This document shows, one piece after another, positions 33,843 to 42,163 of a stretch of 64,000 nt of DNA; positions within the stretch are counted from its first letter, which is position 1, and each line of letters starts with the position of its first letter. The notes beneath the pieces were generated by a model, which saw only the letters and a program-made list of their open reading frames with translations, made no database searches and was not told where the DNA came from. Position numbers and translations under genes: made by a program. This DNA comes from Photobacterium galatheae (GTDB lineage: Bacteria; Pseudomonadota; Gammaproteobacteria; Enterobacterales; Vibrionaceae), in the NCBI RefSeq assembly GCF_000695255.1, contig NZ_JMIB01000027.1:1-64000 (forward strand). The letters run 5' to 3'.

Positions 33843-33844
33843 AT

Positions 33845-33868
33845 AAAGGACGTTGGCATCGTCCTTTT
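33845..33868 (+). terminator. Terminator after the RdgC-like gene
   Basis: AAAGGACG-TTGGCAT-CGTCCTTTT. Confidence 0.75.
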
Positions 33869-33923
33869 ACGATGAAAAACCGACTGAAAAGAAAATAAAT
33901 TCAGGTGAGTGGCTTATTTGAAT

Positions 33924-34169
33924 TTATTTTTCTTCAGACTTTTCTTTCACTTCAGGCTTCTGAGCACTTTCGGCGTCTTCACCTTCTTGTGCTGGTTCAG
34001 GCTTAGGTTTTTTCTTCAACACAGTGCTCAGCGCAGATTTTAGATCTCCGAAAAACGCTTTCGCGCCATCCATCACACATGTTGGCAGATCAGCATCATG
34101 GTGTTTGGCTTTATGCTGAACGCCCACGACAAGAGAAAATACAATGAAAGTCAGAATTAAAAATCCCAT
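33924..34169 (-). CDS. Small membrane-anchored protein with a charged tail, 81 residues
   Basis: Not recognised. One N-terminal hydrophobic helix (about 2-18, GFLILTFIVFSLVVGV), then a His/Lys segment with one Cys, and a low-complexity Lys/Glu/Pro tail (about 50-81). Located 103 bases downstream of the DnaE-like gene on the same strand. The charged tail suggests a cytoplasmic tether. Confidence 0.55.
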   Translation of the reverse strand: MGFLILTFIVFSLVVGVQHKAKHHDADLPTCVMDGAKAFFGDLKSALSTVLKKKPKPEPAQEGEDAESAQKPEVKEKSEEK

Positions 34170-34216
34170 AATTTTCTTTTAATTTAATTAATAGAAAATG
34201 TTTCACAAATAGTCTA

Positions 34217-34236
34217 GCCATTTTCAGAAAAATGGC
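34217..34236 (-). terminator. Stem-loop after the DnaE-like gene
   Basis: GCCATTTT-CAGA-AAAATGGC, a perfect 8-bp stem between the DnaE-like gene and the 81-residue gene; the T-run is poor. Confidence 0.4.
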
Positions 34237-34272
34237 ACAAAGCGCCGAAGGGAGTGCTTTCTGGGTTTTGTT

Positions 34273-37200
34273 TTATGAACTGTACTGGATGGGTTGTGGT
34301 GGTTCTTTGTGTCTGCATACCTGTTTCGTCTCCAATGCCACCCCTAAATTCTGTGCAAAAAATGAAGTCTTAAAGATCTTTTTCTCAGCTTCATACAAAT
34401 CTATGCCCTCAATGTGAATCTCAACGTCATTGAATTTTCCTGTCGGGAAGTCTGACATCACCTCTTCCATGTACATTTGAGACATTCCCAGCAGGGCCGA
34501 CCTTGCATCTTTTCGATTACTGCTCACGGGTGTTTGTTTCGTAAAGCCAACTTCATCAAAAGCGCCAAAGTAAATCAGCCGATTGACCAGGTGTTTACAG
34601 GATGCGTTCACGTCATAAAGATTGGTCTCCTGATACTCCTCACGAAGGACTCTGCGAAATTCAGGTACAGCCATGTCAATGAATGACTTGAGAGTTATTT
34701 GAGAAAAAAGCATTTTTTCACTCATTTTGTCGACAATATCGAGCATGATGTTGCCAAATGAACCTTGAGTGTTCTTGAATATCGGGGCTAGAGGGGCATA
34801 GATGACCTGGCGACCTGACTGACGAACGAGTTGATATTCATTTCTCATTGATTTCGAAATGCTTGGAGAAACGACCTCGATTCCTCTCTTTCTGTACTCA
34901 TTGAGAAGCCGGTCGAAACGGGTGGCGTTTTCGCCTTTTTTCGGCTGGGTTGATAACTTGAAGCTGTTCACAATGGCATTTAATGCAACGTCTGGATGAT
35001 TCAGTTTCAACCAAGCCTGCTCTATGGCGATTGTGGCATAAGATAATGCGTGAGCTTTAGGAAACGCGTACCGTCCGACAGATTTTGCGAAGACTTGGTA
35101 GATTTCATGACCCATCGTCTCATGTCCGCCATTTTCGATCACCCCAGAGATAAACGCATCTTTCATTGCGTGAAAGTCTTCGATCTTGTTCTTCTTGATT
35201 GAAGTTCGGAGTTTATCGGCTTGCGCTTCAGTCATGCCTGCAACTTTGAAACATAGTTCAAGAATTTGTTCATCAAACAAAACAAACCCGCAAGTTGGTG
35301 CCAGAATATCAACAACTCTTTGATCTTGATACATTGCCGTGTCAGGGAGCCGCATCTGACCTGAACGCCTTAAATAAAAAATTTCTCTGTCTTCCTTTGT
35401 CAGAATCGGGCGGGGCAAGGCCATTGAGAGCAGGAGATCCTCAATATTTCTGGGCTGCACTCTTTGTAATGTGCGTCTCATACTTGAGCCGCCCATCTGG
35501 TTTAAAAATGATGTGTTGTTCGTAAGAAACTGAAAGAATGACGCATTGAGATGTGTTGGCGTTAAATGATTGATCCCTTGACGTATTTTGAGCAACTTGG
35601 CCGCTTCGCGTAAGAACTTCACGTTGTTACTCGAGAGAATGTCGAATTTTACGAACCCTAATTCAGAGGGTTTTGTGCTCTCAAGGACCTTTCCCCCTGC
35701 TGCATTCACAACCAGAGGCAGTTTAAATGCGCGCGTTGGGGAAAAAATCATTCCAGATGGATGAGTGGTGACTGTGGTCGTCCATTCAGAGTAATCCTTC
35801 GCACGTATGACTGCCTGATTGAGCGCAGGGTGACGTTGTCTTTCCTGAGCCAGAATCCTGGACTTCGCGACAACATTGGAAAGGTGCATATCCTGACTGT
35901 CATAGGCCTCAATCTCCTCTCTGATCTGTTGATCCAGGTCGTTCAGGTATTTTCTGGAAAGATTCACGCTATCTTCAGGATAAAGAGACACAACTTTCCC
36001 TAGAAGCGCTCTGAAGCCGGCTTTTTGCTTCTGATTGACGAAAGAAACAACCGTGTTCTTACCAAAGTGAGATTCCATAAACTGAACGAAAAGATTTCTT
36101 TGATCTTTCGGGATATCGATGTCTACATCAGGGTATTCCACTCGACTTGAGGTGATAAAGCGCTCAATGAGCAGACCCTGTTCAACGGGATCGTTCAGCG
36201 CTGAGGTCACACCGAATAGGTTCAGTATCAAAGACGCTGTCGCAGACCCCCGTATTCGGATAATAGCCAGCTCATCTGCGTTCAACGACGGATGATTTCT
36301 CTCCTGGAGGTCGTTTGAGAACGCGATGATGGTTTGATAGTAACCAGCGCCGCCGATCTTTTTAAGAATCGATATTTCTCGTTCCAGGTAATCGGTGTAT
36401 TTGGCTGCATTAAGCTGAGGATTTGCAGCAAGTTTTTGTTGCAGCAATGCGCTCGCTTCAGCAAAGAGATCAATGCCAAAGTGTACGTTTGGCATTTTTT
36501 CCTTTGCGAGAACCGATACCGGCGATGTGGCATGAATCAGACGGGCTGTATTCGCTCGTACGCTCGGGATCGTCTGTGTTGCTTTGGCGGCCGCAAACAA
36601 TTCCTTCATTTTGTGCCCCGAGATACGGTTATCACCTTTTTCCCAGTCAGGCAGGTTCAGGTGAAGGCTCTCTAATCGCTTCGCAAACAAAGACGTATCT
36701 GCATTATCGCCGAAGGAAATTGTTTCGAGGTATATCTGATTCTCTTTTGTCATCGGTGATGAAATCCGTTTTGCGCCAATGAGGCGCGCCAACAGATGCT
36801 TGTTGCATTGATTCTCAGTGATATGTTCAGCAAGCTCGGGGGTTTGGGGGGAGATGATGATCTCTACGTTGGCACCGATGACATTGAAATCCTCGGGTAG
36901 CATGGTCTTATAAACCCACTGACCTAAAGAGGCATCAGAGTCTGTATATTTCACTTTCTGAATGTTGTGTTTGTGGGCAGCCACCCTGGAAATCAGAGAT
37001 GAAATCTCAGCAAGACCCGCTGAATTTTGAGCGACAAAGATGAGCTCACCCAGCAGGCGCCCTTGATCTTCTAAGCCGATTCTTGTGCCGACCAGCCCTT
37101 TCACTTGATGCTTGAGACAAAGGGTTTCGTACCTTGGCAAAGAGAGTAGGGAGCAATAATCCATCAGGAGTGGCGACAGTTTATTCCCAGTTCTTGATAT

Positions 37201-37332
37201 GCGATTGAGTGTGTCATCAAGTTGCTCGGGAGTCAGACCCCCAAGCGGTGTTGCGCAGGTGGATAAACCACAGAGAATTGATTCACTGTGAGGTGTGCCT
37301 GTCGTTCGGGGGTGAAGCGTTTTTGATGACAT
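34273..37332 (-). CDS. DnaE-like DNA polymerase III alpha subunit (family C) without a recognisable PHP domain
   Basis: 1019 residues from the ATG at 37332, which follows GAAGAAAAAATAAAC; in-frame starts at 37419 (ATG) and 37452 (TTG) would add up to 40 residues. Family C palm: YPDVDIDIPKDQR near 398-410 supplies two catalytic Asp, and GFVKFDIL near 558-565 the third. Further motifs: HPSGMIF, FDEQILELCFKVAGM, and FPKAHALSYATIAIEQAWLKL. The N-terminal PHP metal motifs (HVHSDYS-type) are missing, so proofreading by PHP is unlikely. It could be a replicative polymerase for the element or a DnaE2/ImuC-like translesion enzyme, though no ImuA/ImuB is in view. Lies 135 bases after clpP on the same strand. 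Confidence 0.87.
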   Translation of the reverse strand: MSSKTLHPRTTGTPHSESILCGLSTCATPLGGLTPEQLDDTLNRISRTGNKLSPLLMDYCSLLSLPRYETLCLKHQVKGLVGTRIGLEDQGRLLGELIFVAQNSAGLAEISSLISRVAAHKHNIQKVKYTDSDASLGQWVYKTMLPEDFNVIGANVEIIISPQTPELAEHITENQCNKHLLARLIGAKRISSPMTKENQIYLETISFGDNADTSLFAKRLESLHLNLPDWEKGDNRISGHKMKELFAAAKATQTIPSVRANTARLIHATSPVSVLAKEKMPNVHFGIDLFAEASALLQQKLAANPQLNAAKYTDYLEREISILKKIGGAGYYQTIIAFSNDLQERNHPSLNADELAIIRIRGSATASLILNLFGVTSALNDPVEQGLLIERFITSSRVEYPDVDIDIPKDQRNLFVQFMESHFGKNTVVSFVNQKQKAGFRALLGKVVSLYPEDSVNLSRKYLNDLDQQIREEIEAYDSQDMHLSNVVAKSRILAQERQRHPALNQAVIRAKDYSEWTTTVTTHPSGMIFSPTRAFKLPLVVNAAGGKVLESTKPSELGFVKFDILSSNNVKFLREAAKLLKIRQGINHLTPTHLNASFFQFLTNNTSFLNQMGGSSMRRTLQRVQPRNIEDLLLSMALPRPILTKEDREIFYLRRSGQMRLPDTAMYQDQRVVDILAPTCGFVLFDEQILELCFKVAGMTEAQADKLRTSIKKNKIEDFHAMKDAFISGVIENGGHETMGHEIYQVFAKSVGRYAFPKAHALSYATIAIEQAWLKLNHPDVALNAIVNSFKLSTQPKKGENATRFDRLLNEYRKRGIEVVSPSISKSMRNEYQLVRQSGRQVIYAPLAPIFKNTQGSFGNIMLDIVDKMSEKMLFSQITLKSFIDMAVPEFRRVLREEYQETNLYDVNASCKHLVNRLIYFGAFDEVGFTKQTPVSSNRKDARSALLGMSQMYMEEVMSDFPTGKFNDVEIHIEGIDLYEAEKKIFKTSFFAQNLGVALETKQVCRHKEPPQPIQYSS

Positions 37333-37467
37333 GTTTATTTTTTCTTCAGGAAACAAATTTTTCGGGTGCCAATGACGTTTGTCACTATAGTACCACGATA
37401 TATTTGTTGACTGCATCATTGTGTGAAAGCTGATCCTCCTGCGCTCTTTCAACCCAATGTTGTTGCG

Positions 37468-38067
37468 TCATTTTTCATGTCGTTTGTGCTTCGGTGCTAA
37501 GACTTTGTCGATGAGGCCAAACGCTTTGGCGGCACTCGGGGTCAAAAAGTTATCTCGTTCACAGGCATTCATCATTGCATCAAACGACTGAGCTGAGTTT
37601 TCCGCCATAATCCCCGTCAACAGCTCTTTCAAACGTTGCGTTTCAGCGGCCTGAATCTGAATGTCTGTCCCCTGTCCGGATGTGCCCCCCAAAATCTGAT
37701 GAATCATGACCCGAGAGTTTGGCGTCGCAACACGAAGGCCCGTTCCGCCTGCCAGAAGAAATGCGCCCATACTACATGCCTGACCCACACATACGGTATT
37801 GACCTTACAGGAAAGGTTTTGAATCGTATCGTAGATTGCAAGACCTTCAGTGACGTGTCCCCCGCCTGAGTTGATATAAAAATCAATCTCTTTGTGTTCA
37901 CTTTTCTTCTCTAATGCGAGAAGTTGGGCAACAATGGCATTGGCTGAATAAGGGTTCACATCACTGTATAAAAAAACAACTCTTTCATTCAGTAGAAAAC
38001 TATAAGGGTTCGATGTTTTATGAACCCCCTGATCAACATATTCGACGTGTGGAATGATATAAGACAT
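37468..38067 (-). CDS. clpP: ClpP-like serine protease subunit
   Basis: 199 residues. The catalytic triad is complete: Ser99 in GQACSMGAFLLA, His123 in RVMIHQ, Asp172 in ERDNFLTP. INSGGGHVTEGLAIYDT and SAAKAFGLIDKVL are standard. ClpP forms tetradecamers that degrade proteins fed by ClpX or ClpA; no Clp ATPase gene is in this window, so it would use the host's. N-terminal residues differ from the canonical P(M/I)V...RGER-type start. Probably co-transcribed with the DnaE-like gene. Confidence 0.92.
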   Translation of the reverse strand: MSYIIPHVEYVDQGVHKTSNPYSFLLNERVVFLYSDVNPYSANAIVAQLLALEKKSEHKEIDFYINSGGGHVTEGLAIYDTIQNLSCKVNTVCVGQACSMGAFLLAGGTGLRVATPNSRVMIHQILGGTSGQGTDIQIQAAETQRLKELLTGIMAENSAQSFDAMMNACERDNFLTPSAAKAFGLIDKVLAPKHKRHEK

Positions 38068-38133
38068 TACAAATTAAACTCTGAAATGATAATGTCCCTA
38101 TATTGCCATTCGGTAACTTCTGGTTCAATAGTG

Positions 38134-38988
38134 TCAACAGGAGCACTCGCCTAACATTAATTTCGCGGCTTCAATTGCAGAATCCTTACTGAGGGCCTTT
38201 ACTAAGTGGCCGCTTCGATGGGCAAATATCAAGCCTTTCAATCCTGAAACCATTTCCAGTTGATCCCCACTGAGTCCTCGCCATGAGAATGGGGTCTCGA
38301 CAGATGAATCGATGCTTTGCACAGACCAGCCTTCCTCAGATATCTTGGATTCCACGACTATTTTCGCCTGTGTCAATGTAGATAGCGTCGGCACAATATT
38401 GAACCCTCCATCCTCAACCACGACGACATCACCATCACAAACGTATTGGTGGTGATCTATCCTAGAGCGGTTCGACTCTTCCTTGCAAATGAAGTAAATG
38501 CTGTTCTCCAAATGCATTTCAGCCATTTCGAGGGCTTTGTGAAACTGGGTATCATCCTGCCTTTCACGATTGAATAACTTAAACATGATCGCCTGAGACC
38601 ATCGTGCGCGGCCATTGTCATGAAGGTCTATTTTTTTGATGAGCTTGTTCTCGATTTCGTTCAGCACCCACCTGGAGTGTCCATTTAAGAATCCTGCTTT
38701 TCTTAGGTGGTTCCACACTAATCCACATGAACTGAAAAGAATATCCGTCCCTTTCCACTTCGAGTTGAAGTCTACTTGGTGGTGATCGAAGTTTTTCAGG
38801 CGATCATTATACTGACCACCAACATCAATCACCCAAACCTTATTGTCATATAAATATTTGTTGAGCTGTTCCCGGTCTCGGGTTCTGATAATCTCTACTT
38901 GATGAGAGATGTATCGCTTAATGAGTGCGATTGCGAACAACTCATCAGAATGAAACCCTCCGCTATGAGTAACTATTTTTAACTTCAT
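38134..38988 (-). CDS. MYG1-family (UPF0160) DHH-like metal-dependent hydrolase
   Basis: 284 residues. The N-terminus has the family signature THSGGFHSDELFAIAL (His8, His13, Asp15), then EIIRTRD, DVGGQYNDRLKNFDHHQ (Asp55; DHH at 68-70), SSCGLVWNHL, and a later DLHDNG. MYG1 proteins are DHH-fold nucleases; eukaryotic MYG1 is a 3'-5' RNA exonuclease. Bacterial members are poorly characterised. Upstream of clpP with a 66-base gap. The predicted activity here is family-based only. Confidence 0.75.
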   Translation of the reverse strand: MKLKIVTHSGGFHSDELFAIALIKRYISHQVEIIRTRDREQLNKYLYDNKVWVIDVGGQYNDRLKNFDHHQVDFNSKWKGTDILFSSCGLVWNHLRKAGFLNGHSRWVLNEIENKLIKKIDLHDNGRARWSQAIMFKLFNRERQDDTQFHKALEMAEMHLENSIYFICKEESNRSRIDHHQYVCDGDVVVVEDGGFNIVPTLSTLTQAKIVVESKISEEGWSVQSIDSSVETPFSWRGLSGDQLEMVSGLKGLIFAHRSGHLVKALSKDSAIEAAKLMLGECSC

Positions 38989-39052
38989 CTTTTCTATTTA
39001 ATACAAATGTACAACAAAAAGAGTGGATAGCGTAAATTGGCAATTGTAATAA

Positions 39053-39078
39053 AAAAGCGAGGGTTGAAACCCTCGCGC
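39053..39078 (-). terminator. Terminator of the lipoprotein / PP2C-like / 153-residue operon
   Basis: On the minus strand GCGAGGGTT-TC-AACCCTCGC is followed by TTTTTTATT. Confidence 0.9.
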
Positions 39079-39103
39079 TTCACAACAACCGGTTTTTCAG
39101 AAA

Positions 39104-39565
39104 TTATTTCATAGACATGCCACTTTTGGCGACATTGGTATTTGAATGTTCTTCTTTTCGACCATGGACAACACAGGCGGCTAACATTTTTGATATATCC
39201 ACGCCATTCGGAGATTTCACTTCAAAAACTTGATGTCCGTGATCATTCTTTGCATTTTCGAAGTTTTGTTCATCATCTCCAATCAGGTTGATTTTACCTG
39301 TTTTATTCACACCACAACCCATGCCAGCGGCAACATCTTTCACCCTGAGAAATTCGCTGGAAGAGAGTGAATACTCAATATTTGGGTTCTGGACAAGCGC
39401 ATGAATATCCGTGTGAAAAAGATCGTTCCCACCCTGTATTTTTGCAAATTGGTCCTCACCGAACTGGATGAAAAATCCACTCGGTGATGAAAATAAATCT
39501 TTCGCAAAATCAATGGAGTCGAGGCTGATAGCGATTTTTAAAGATTGAATGAAGTCTTGATTCAT
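39104..39565 (-). CDS. Hypothetical protein, 153 residues
   Basis: Not recognised. No signal peptide or membrane helix. Mixed alpha/beta; contains GMGCGVNKTGKINLIGDD and KMLAACVVHG. Last gene of a tight three-gene operon, 6 bases after the PP2C-like gene, so it is probably a partner or substrate of that protein. Confidence 0.6.
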   Translation of the reverse strand: MNQDFIQSLKIAISLDSIDFAKDLFSSPSGFFIQFGEDQFAKIQGGNDLFHTDIHALVQNPNIEYSLSSSEFLRVKDVAAGMGCGVNKTGKINLIGDDEQNFENAKNDHGHQVFEVKSPNGVDISKMLAACVVHGRKEEHSNTNVAKSGMSMK

Positions 39566-39571
39566 GTTTAT

Positions 39572-40258
39572 TTAAATATTAACAATTATAGTGAGATATG
39601 CATCGACATTGCCGACGTTGTTGTTTTTATAAATAAACTCAAAAATGTCATTCATGAAGTTTTGCGCGGCTTCCGGTGTCACATGTTTGGAAAGATTATT
39701 GATCAAAATATCTTCAATATCTTCCTGAAAACCTGATTCAATATCAATCTTCATGGTATTGGTCATGACGACGATTGCGGAGTCAGTATCAACCGCTTCA
39801 ATGAGTGGAATTGCACCGCCACTCCCGCAGAAGAAGTCTCTTTCAGCCGCCCATCTCCGATTGGCCACAGGGTAAACAGCAGGCGGTAACCCTTCGACAA
39901 GGGGAGGGCTGATACCATAGACAAAGAGACCGCCACCAACTTTTGCAACAAGGATGCTTTCGCTTGTTTTGTAAACCAGTAGGATACAGCGGCTAATGTA
40001 GCCTCGGGTGACCATCTCGGAATCAATATTTTTCAGGATATCCCGAAGTGATTGCTCTGCGTTGTCGGGGTTAAATCCAGCGAGATGCTTATATATGATT
40101 GGTTTGGGCGTGTTGATGTTGAAGTCAGAATTAATGAAGCCAACGTAAATCCCTGTCTGACTATCACGCTCAAAGATACAATCATAGTCATTTTCATTTG
40201 CTTTTCTTCGCTTGTGCCTTGCAACTGAACGTCTGGCACTAATCTTTAATTCTTCCAT
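39572..40258 (-). CDS. PP2C-like phosphatase-fold protein, probably degenerate (tentative)
   Basis: 228 residues, the size of a minimal bacterial PP2C. The order matches the fold: an N-terminal basic segment then KANENDYDCIF (compare R.x.NEDx), CILLVYKTSESILVAKVGGGLFVYGI (compare the VANVGDSR strand pair), DSAIVVMTNTMKIDI (compare D.lllxSDG), a helix VTPEAAQNFMNDIFEF, and the final GNVDAYLTIIVNI (compare DNxTxIVV). Metal-binding Asp are replaced (NEN for NED, GGG for GDS, TNT for SDG), so it may be a pseudo-phosphatase. It lies between a lipoprotein and a small hypothetical protein. Confidence 0.45.
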   Translation of the reverse strand: MEELKISARRSVARHKRRKANENDYDCIFERDSQTGIYVGFINSDFNINTPKPIIYKHLAGFNPDNAEQSLRDILKNIDSEMVTRGYISRCILLVYKTSESILVAKVGGGLFVYGISPPLVEGLPPAVYPVANRRWAAERDFFCGSGGAIPLIEAVDTDSAIVVMTNTMKIDIESGFQEDIEDILINNLSKHVTPEAAQNFMNDIFEFIYKNNNVGNVDAYLTIIVNI

Positions 40259-40267
40259 ACCAATCAG

Positions 40268-41014
40268 TTAAAAAAGTATCCCATCAAATGCTTCATTGTT
40301 GACGTTATCAAGCTCCGCAATGATTTCTTCTAGCTGGTTTGATAACTTATCGAGTGTGGCATCAAAATTTATTGTGGCTTGTTCACCCATTTCTGCAACA
40401 TAAAGCATCCGGTTTCGCTCGGATTCATTTTCAGCGTACCTCATATTGCACTCAAATTGGGAGGATGATGCTTTATCAATTTCTTCCAGTTTCTGGTGCT
40501 TCATTGATTCTATTTCTGTTTGCCAGGCTTTGATATTGGCTGCCTTATATTCAAGTTTCAGCCTCGCAATTTCCTGCGTATAGGCAAGAACAAGGGATTC
40601 ATCAGGATTATTCTCTAACCTGACGGATATGTCATTGATCACTCGGTCGGCGTCTTCTTTCATTTGCTCAAGTTCTTGCGATGGATACTGAGGTGGCTCA
40701 ATTAAGGAAAGCGTTCGAACATCTATGTCGAGCATATCACCTTTGCAATCCAGGTCGATTAACATCTTTTGCTTTTGAAAGTCATCTTCAATAGTTTTCC
40801 TGAGTTCTTCGATTCGGCTCTGTGACACTGAATCTGAGGTTATATTTTCTGTGATTTGCTCTGAGGGACGTATATTACCTTCAGAGATGATCTCACTGAC
40901 TTGAATATATTTTCCGTCGATGGCGTATTCTTTTTCTAATTGGAGCGTGGTTTCGCACCCCAAGAGAGATCCCGCAATCATTGCCATTACGGCATATTTG
41001 ACTTTATGCTTCAT
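40268..41014 (-). CDS. Coiled-coil lipoprotein, 248 residues
   Basis: Lipobox SLLGC at residues 16-20 after a short signal peptide. The rest is Glu/Ile/Lys-rich and predicted helical, with long coiled-coil stretches (about 65-85, 110-180, 215-245). Three further cysteines. First gene of the operon with the PP2C-like gene. Probably an envelope structural or sensor lipoprotein; no family recognised. Confidence 0.7.
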   Translation of the reverse strand: MKHKVKYAVMAMIAGSLLGCETTLQLEKEYAIDGKYIQVSEIISEGNIRPSEQITENITSDSVSQSRIEELRKTIEDDFQKQKMLIDLDCKGDMLDIDVRTLSLIEPPQYPSQELEQMKEDADRVINDISVRLENNPDESLVLAYTQEIARLKLEYKAANIKAWQTEIESMKHQKLEEIDKASSSQFECNMRYAENESERNRMLYVAEMGEQATINFDATLDKLSNQLEEIIAELDNVNNEAFDGILF

Positions 41015-41048
41015 AAGCCTTTCTTACTCTAAAAATGTGTTGCTAATA

Positions 41049-41054
41049 TATAGT
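41049..41054 (+). promoter_or_regulatory. -10-like box next to the start of the 194-residue gene
   Basis: TATAGT ends 9 bases before the ATG at 41064, predicting a leader of only a few bases. The region is AT-rich and shared with the divergent lipoprotein operon. Confidence 0.35.
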
Positions 41055-41063
41055 AAAAAAAGA

Positions 41064-41648
41064 ATGATTTATTCAACCATCCTGCTCAATCTCATTGGCC
41101 TGTATGATGTAGACCGAGAAGAACGGGCAGCGATCAACGATTATAAGCAATCTTATCTGTACAATGACACTTACAAAAAGTGTGCAGCATTGCATCATGT
41201 GACCCGTTTATTTGGTGAGCCGCTCAACTGTATGAATGACGCTTTTCTGATCGCCTCATTTGAAACGTTGGACGGGAAAACTGAGGCTGCCCATTCACCG
41301 GATATGATTCATTTCATCCGAAAGATGCGCTTTCCTTCAGAGAGTCTTTCTTCCGCTGAAGTTGTCAGTAACCAGCACGGTCAGGTGATCAGCGTTGAAG
41401 CAATCTTATCTGGCAATGAGACCCCACAATCCATGCGGGAGATCGCCAAAAAGATCAGCTCGAAATATGGTCAGCCTGATGTCAATCCGCCGAATCCGCA
41501 AATGCCAATCTGGGGATGGATCACCAAAGATGGGTTTGAAATCAGGTTGTTTCGCGACACCGCGACCCAGGAAAATAAATTCTCGATCACGCATCAAGGG
41601 GCTTACCATACCTTAAGGGGCATGAAAGATTCAGAATTCATCGAATGA
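41064..41648 (+). CDS. Hypothetical protein, 194 residues
   Basis: Start at the ATG at 41064; the frame runs further upstream, but that part overlaps the divergent gene. Not recognised. A hydrophobic N-terminus (MIYSTILLNLIGLY) could be a weak signal. The rest is alpha/beta, with a C-terminal strand-rich region (IWGWITKDGFEIRLFRDTATQ) suggesting a small globular domain. Monocistronic. Confidence 0.6.
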   Translation: MIYSTILLNLIGLYDVDREERAAINDYKQSYLYNDTYKKCAALHHVTRLFGEPLNCMNDAFLIASFETLDGKTEAAHSPDMIHFIRKMRFPSESLSSAEVVSNQHGQVISVEAILSGNETPQSMREIAKKISSKYGQPDVNPPNPQMPIWGWITKDGFEIRLFRDTATQENKFSITHQGAYHTLRGMKDSEFIE

Positions 41649-41718
41649 AATCATGCTGAGTCATGCTCGAAGCATGAAAGCCAGCGAGTGAAAGTGGACT
41701 GGAAGACGACACAAAAAT

Positions 41719-41734
41719 GCCCCGAAAAAGGGGC
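41719..41734. terminator. Terminator between convergent genes
   Basis: GCCCC-GAAAAA-GGGGC; on the minus strand it is followed by ATTTTTG, on the plus strand by TTGCTCTT. Confidence 0.6.
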
Positions 41735-41743
41735 TTGCTCTTC

Positions 41744-41755
41744 AAAGCCACCAGC
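41744..41755 (-). repeat. GCTGGTGGCTTT motif (Chi core), copy 2
   Basis: Intergenic copy of the 12-mer on the minus strand. Further copies are at 42854-42865 (-, inside fliR) and 44019-44030 (+, in front of fliP). Confidence 0.6.
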
Positions 41756-41761
41756 ATGACA

Positions 41762-42163
41762 TTACTCAAGAACGGTTATTTTTGATTCGTAGAGTGAGCA
41801 GTCGACCACTTCTGATGAGACTTCCATGACGCCAATCTCCACTTCTTTGGGTAAATTTGCCGATCGGTAAAGATTCTTAAACGGTTCTTTGATTTTTTTA
41901 ATCTTCAAATCTTTGACAACCTCCATGCAAACCCCATTGTACTTAAACACTTTTTTCCCTATCCAGTCATCCTTCGGGTGGATAACCATCTTCTGGAGGT
42001 AAGAAATATCAATTTTATCTTCGTAGACAGACTTTCCTGACTCAACCTTCTCTAACTCAATGTCAGACAGACTGGCAGCATTCGCACTGGATAGCAGCAT
42101 GACGCTCCCAAGAAAGCAAACGATGCTGGTCTTCTGTAAGAAGACGTTTAGAAAATGATTCAT
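41762..42163 (-). CDS. Hypothetical exported protein coupled to fliR, 133 residues
   Basis: Not recognised. Signal peptide (cleavage near SANAAS), then a roughly 105-residue mature part with two cysteines (NGVCMEV and VVDCSLY) likely to form one disulfide. Its ATG overlaps the fliR stop (ATGA), so it is translated with the export-gate genes. Its place suggests a periplasmic accessory to the basal body. It is not a known Fli/Flg protein to my reading. Confidence 0.65.
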   Translation of the reverse strand: MNHFLNVFLQKTSIVCFLGSVMLLSSANAASLSDIELEKVESGKSVYEDKIDISYLQKMVIHPKDDWIGKKVFKYNGVCMEVVKDLKIKKIKEPFKNLYRSANLPKEVEIGVMEVSSEVVDCSLYESKITVLE

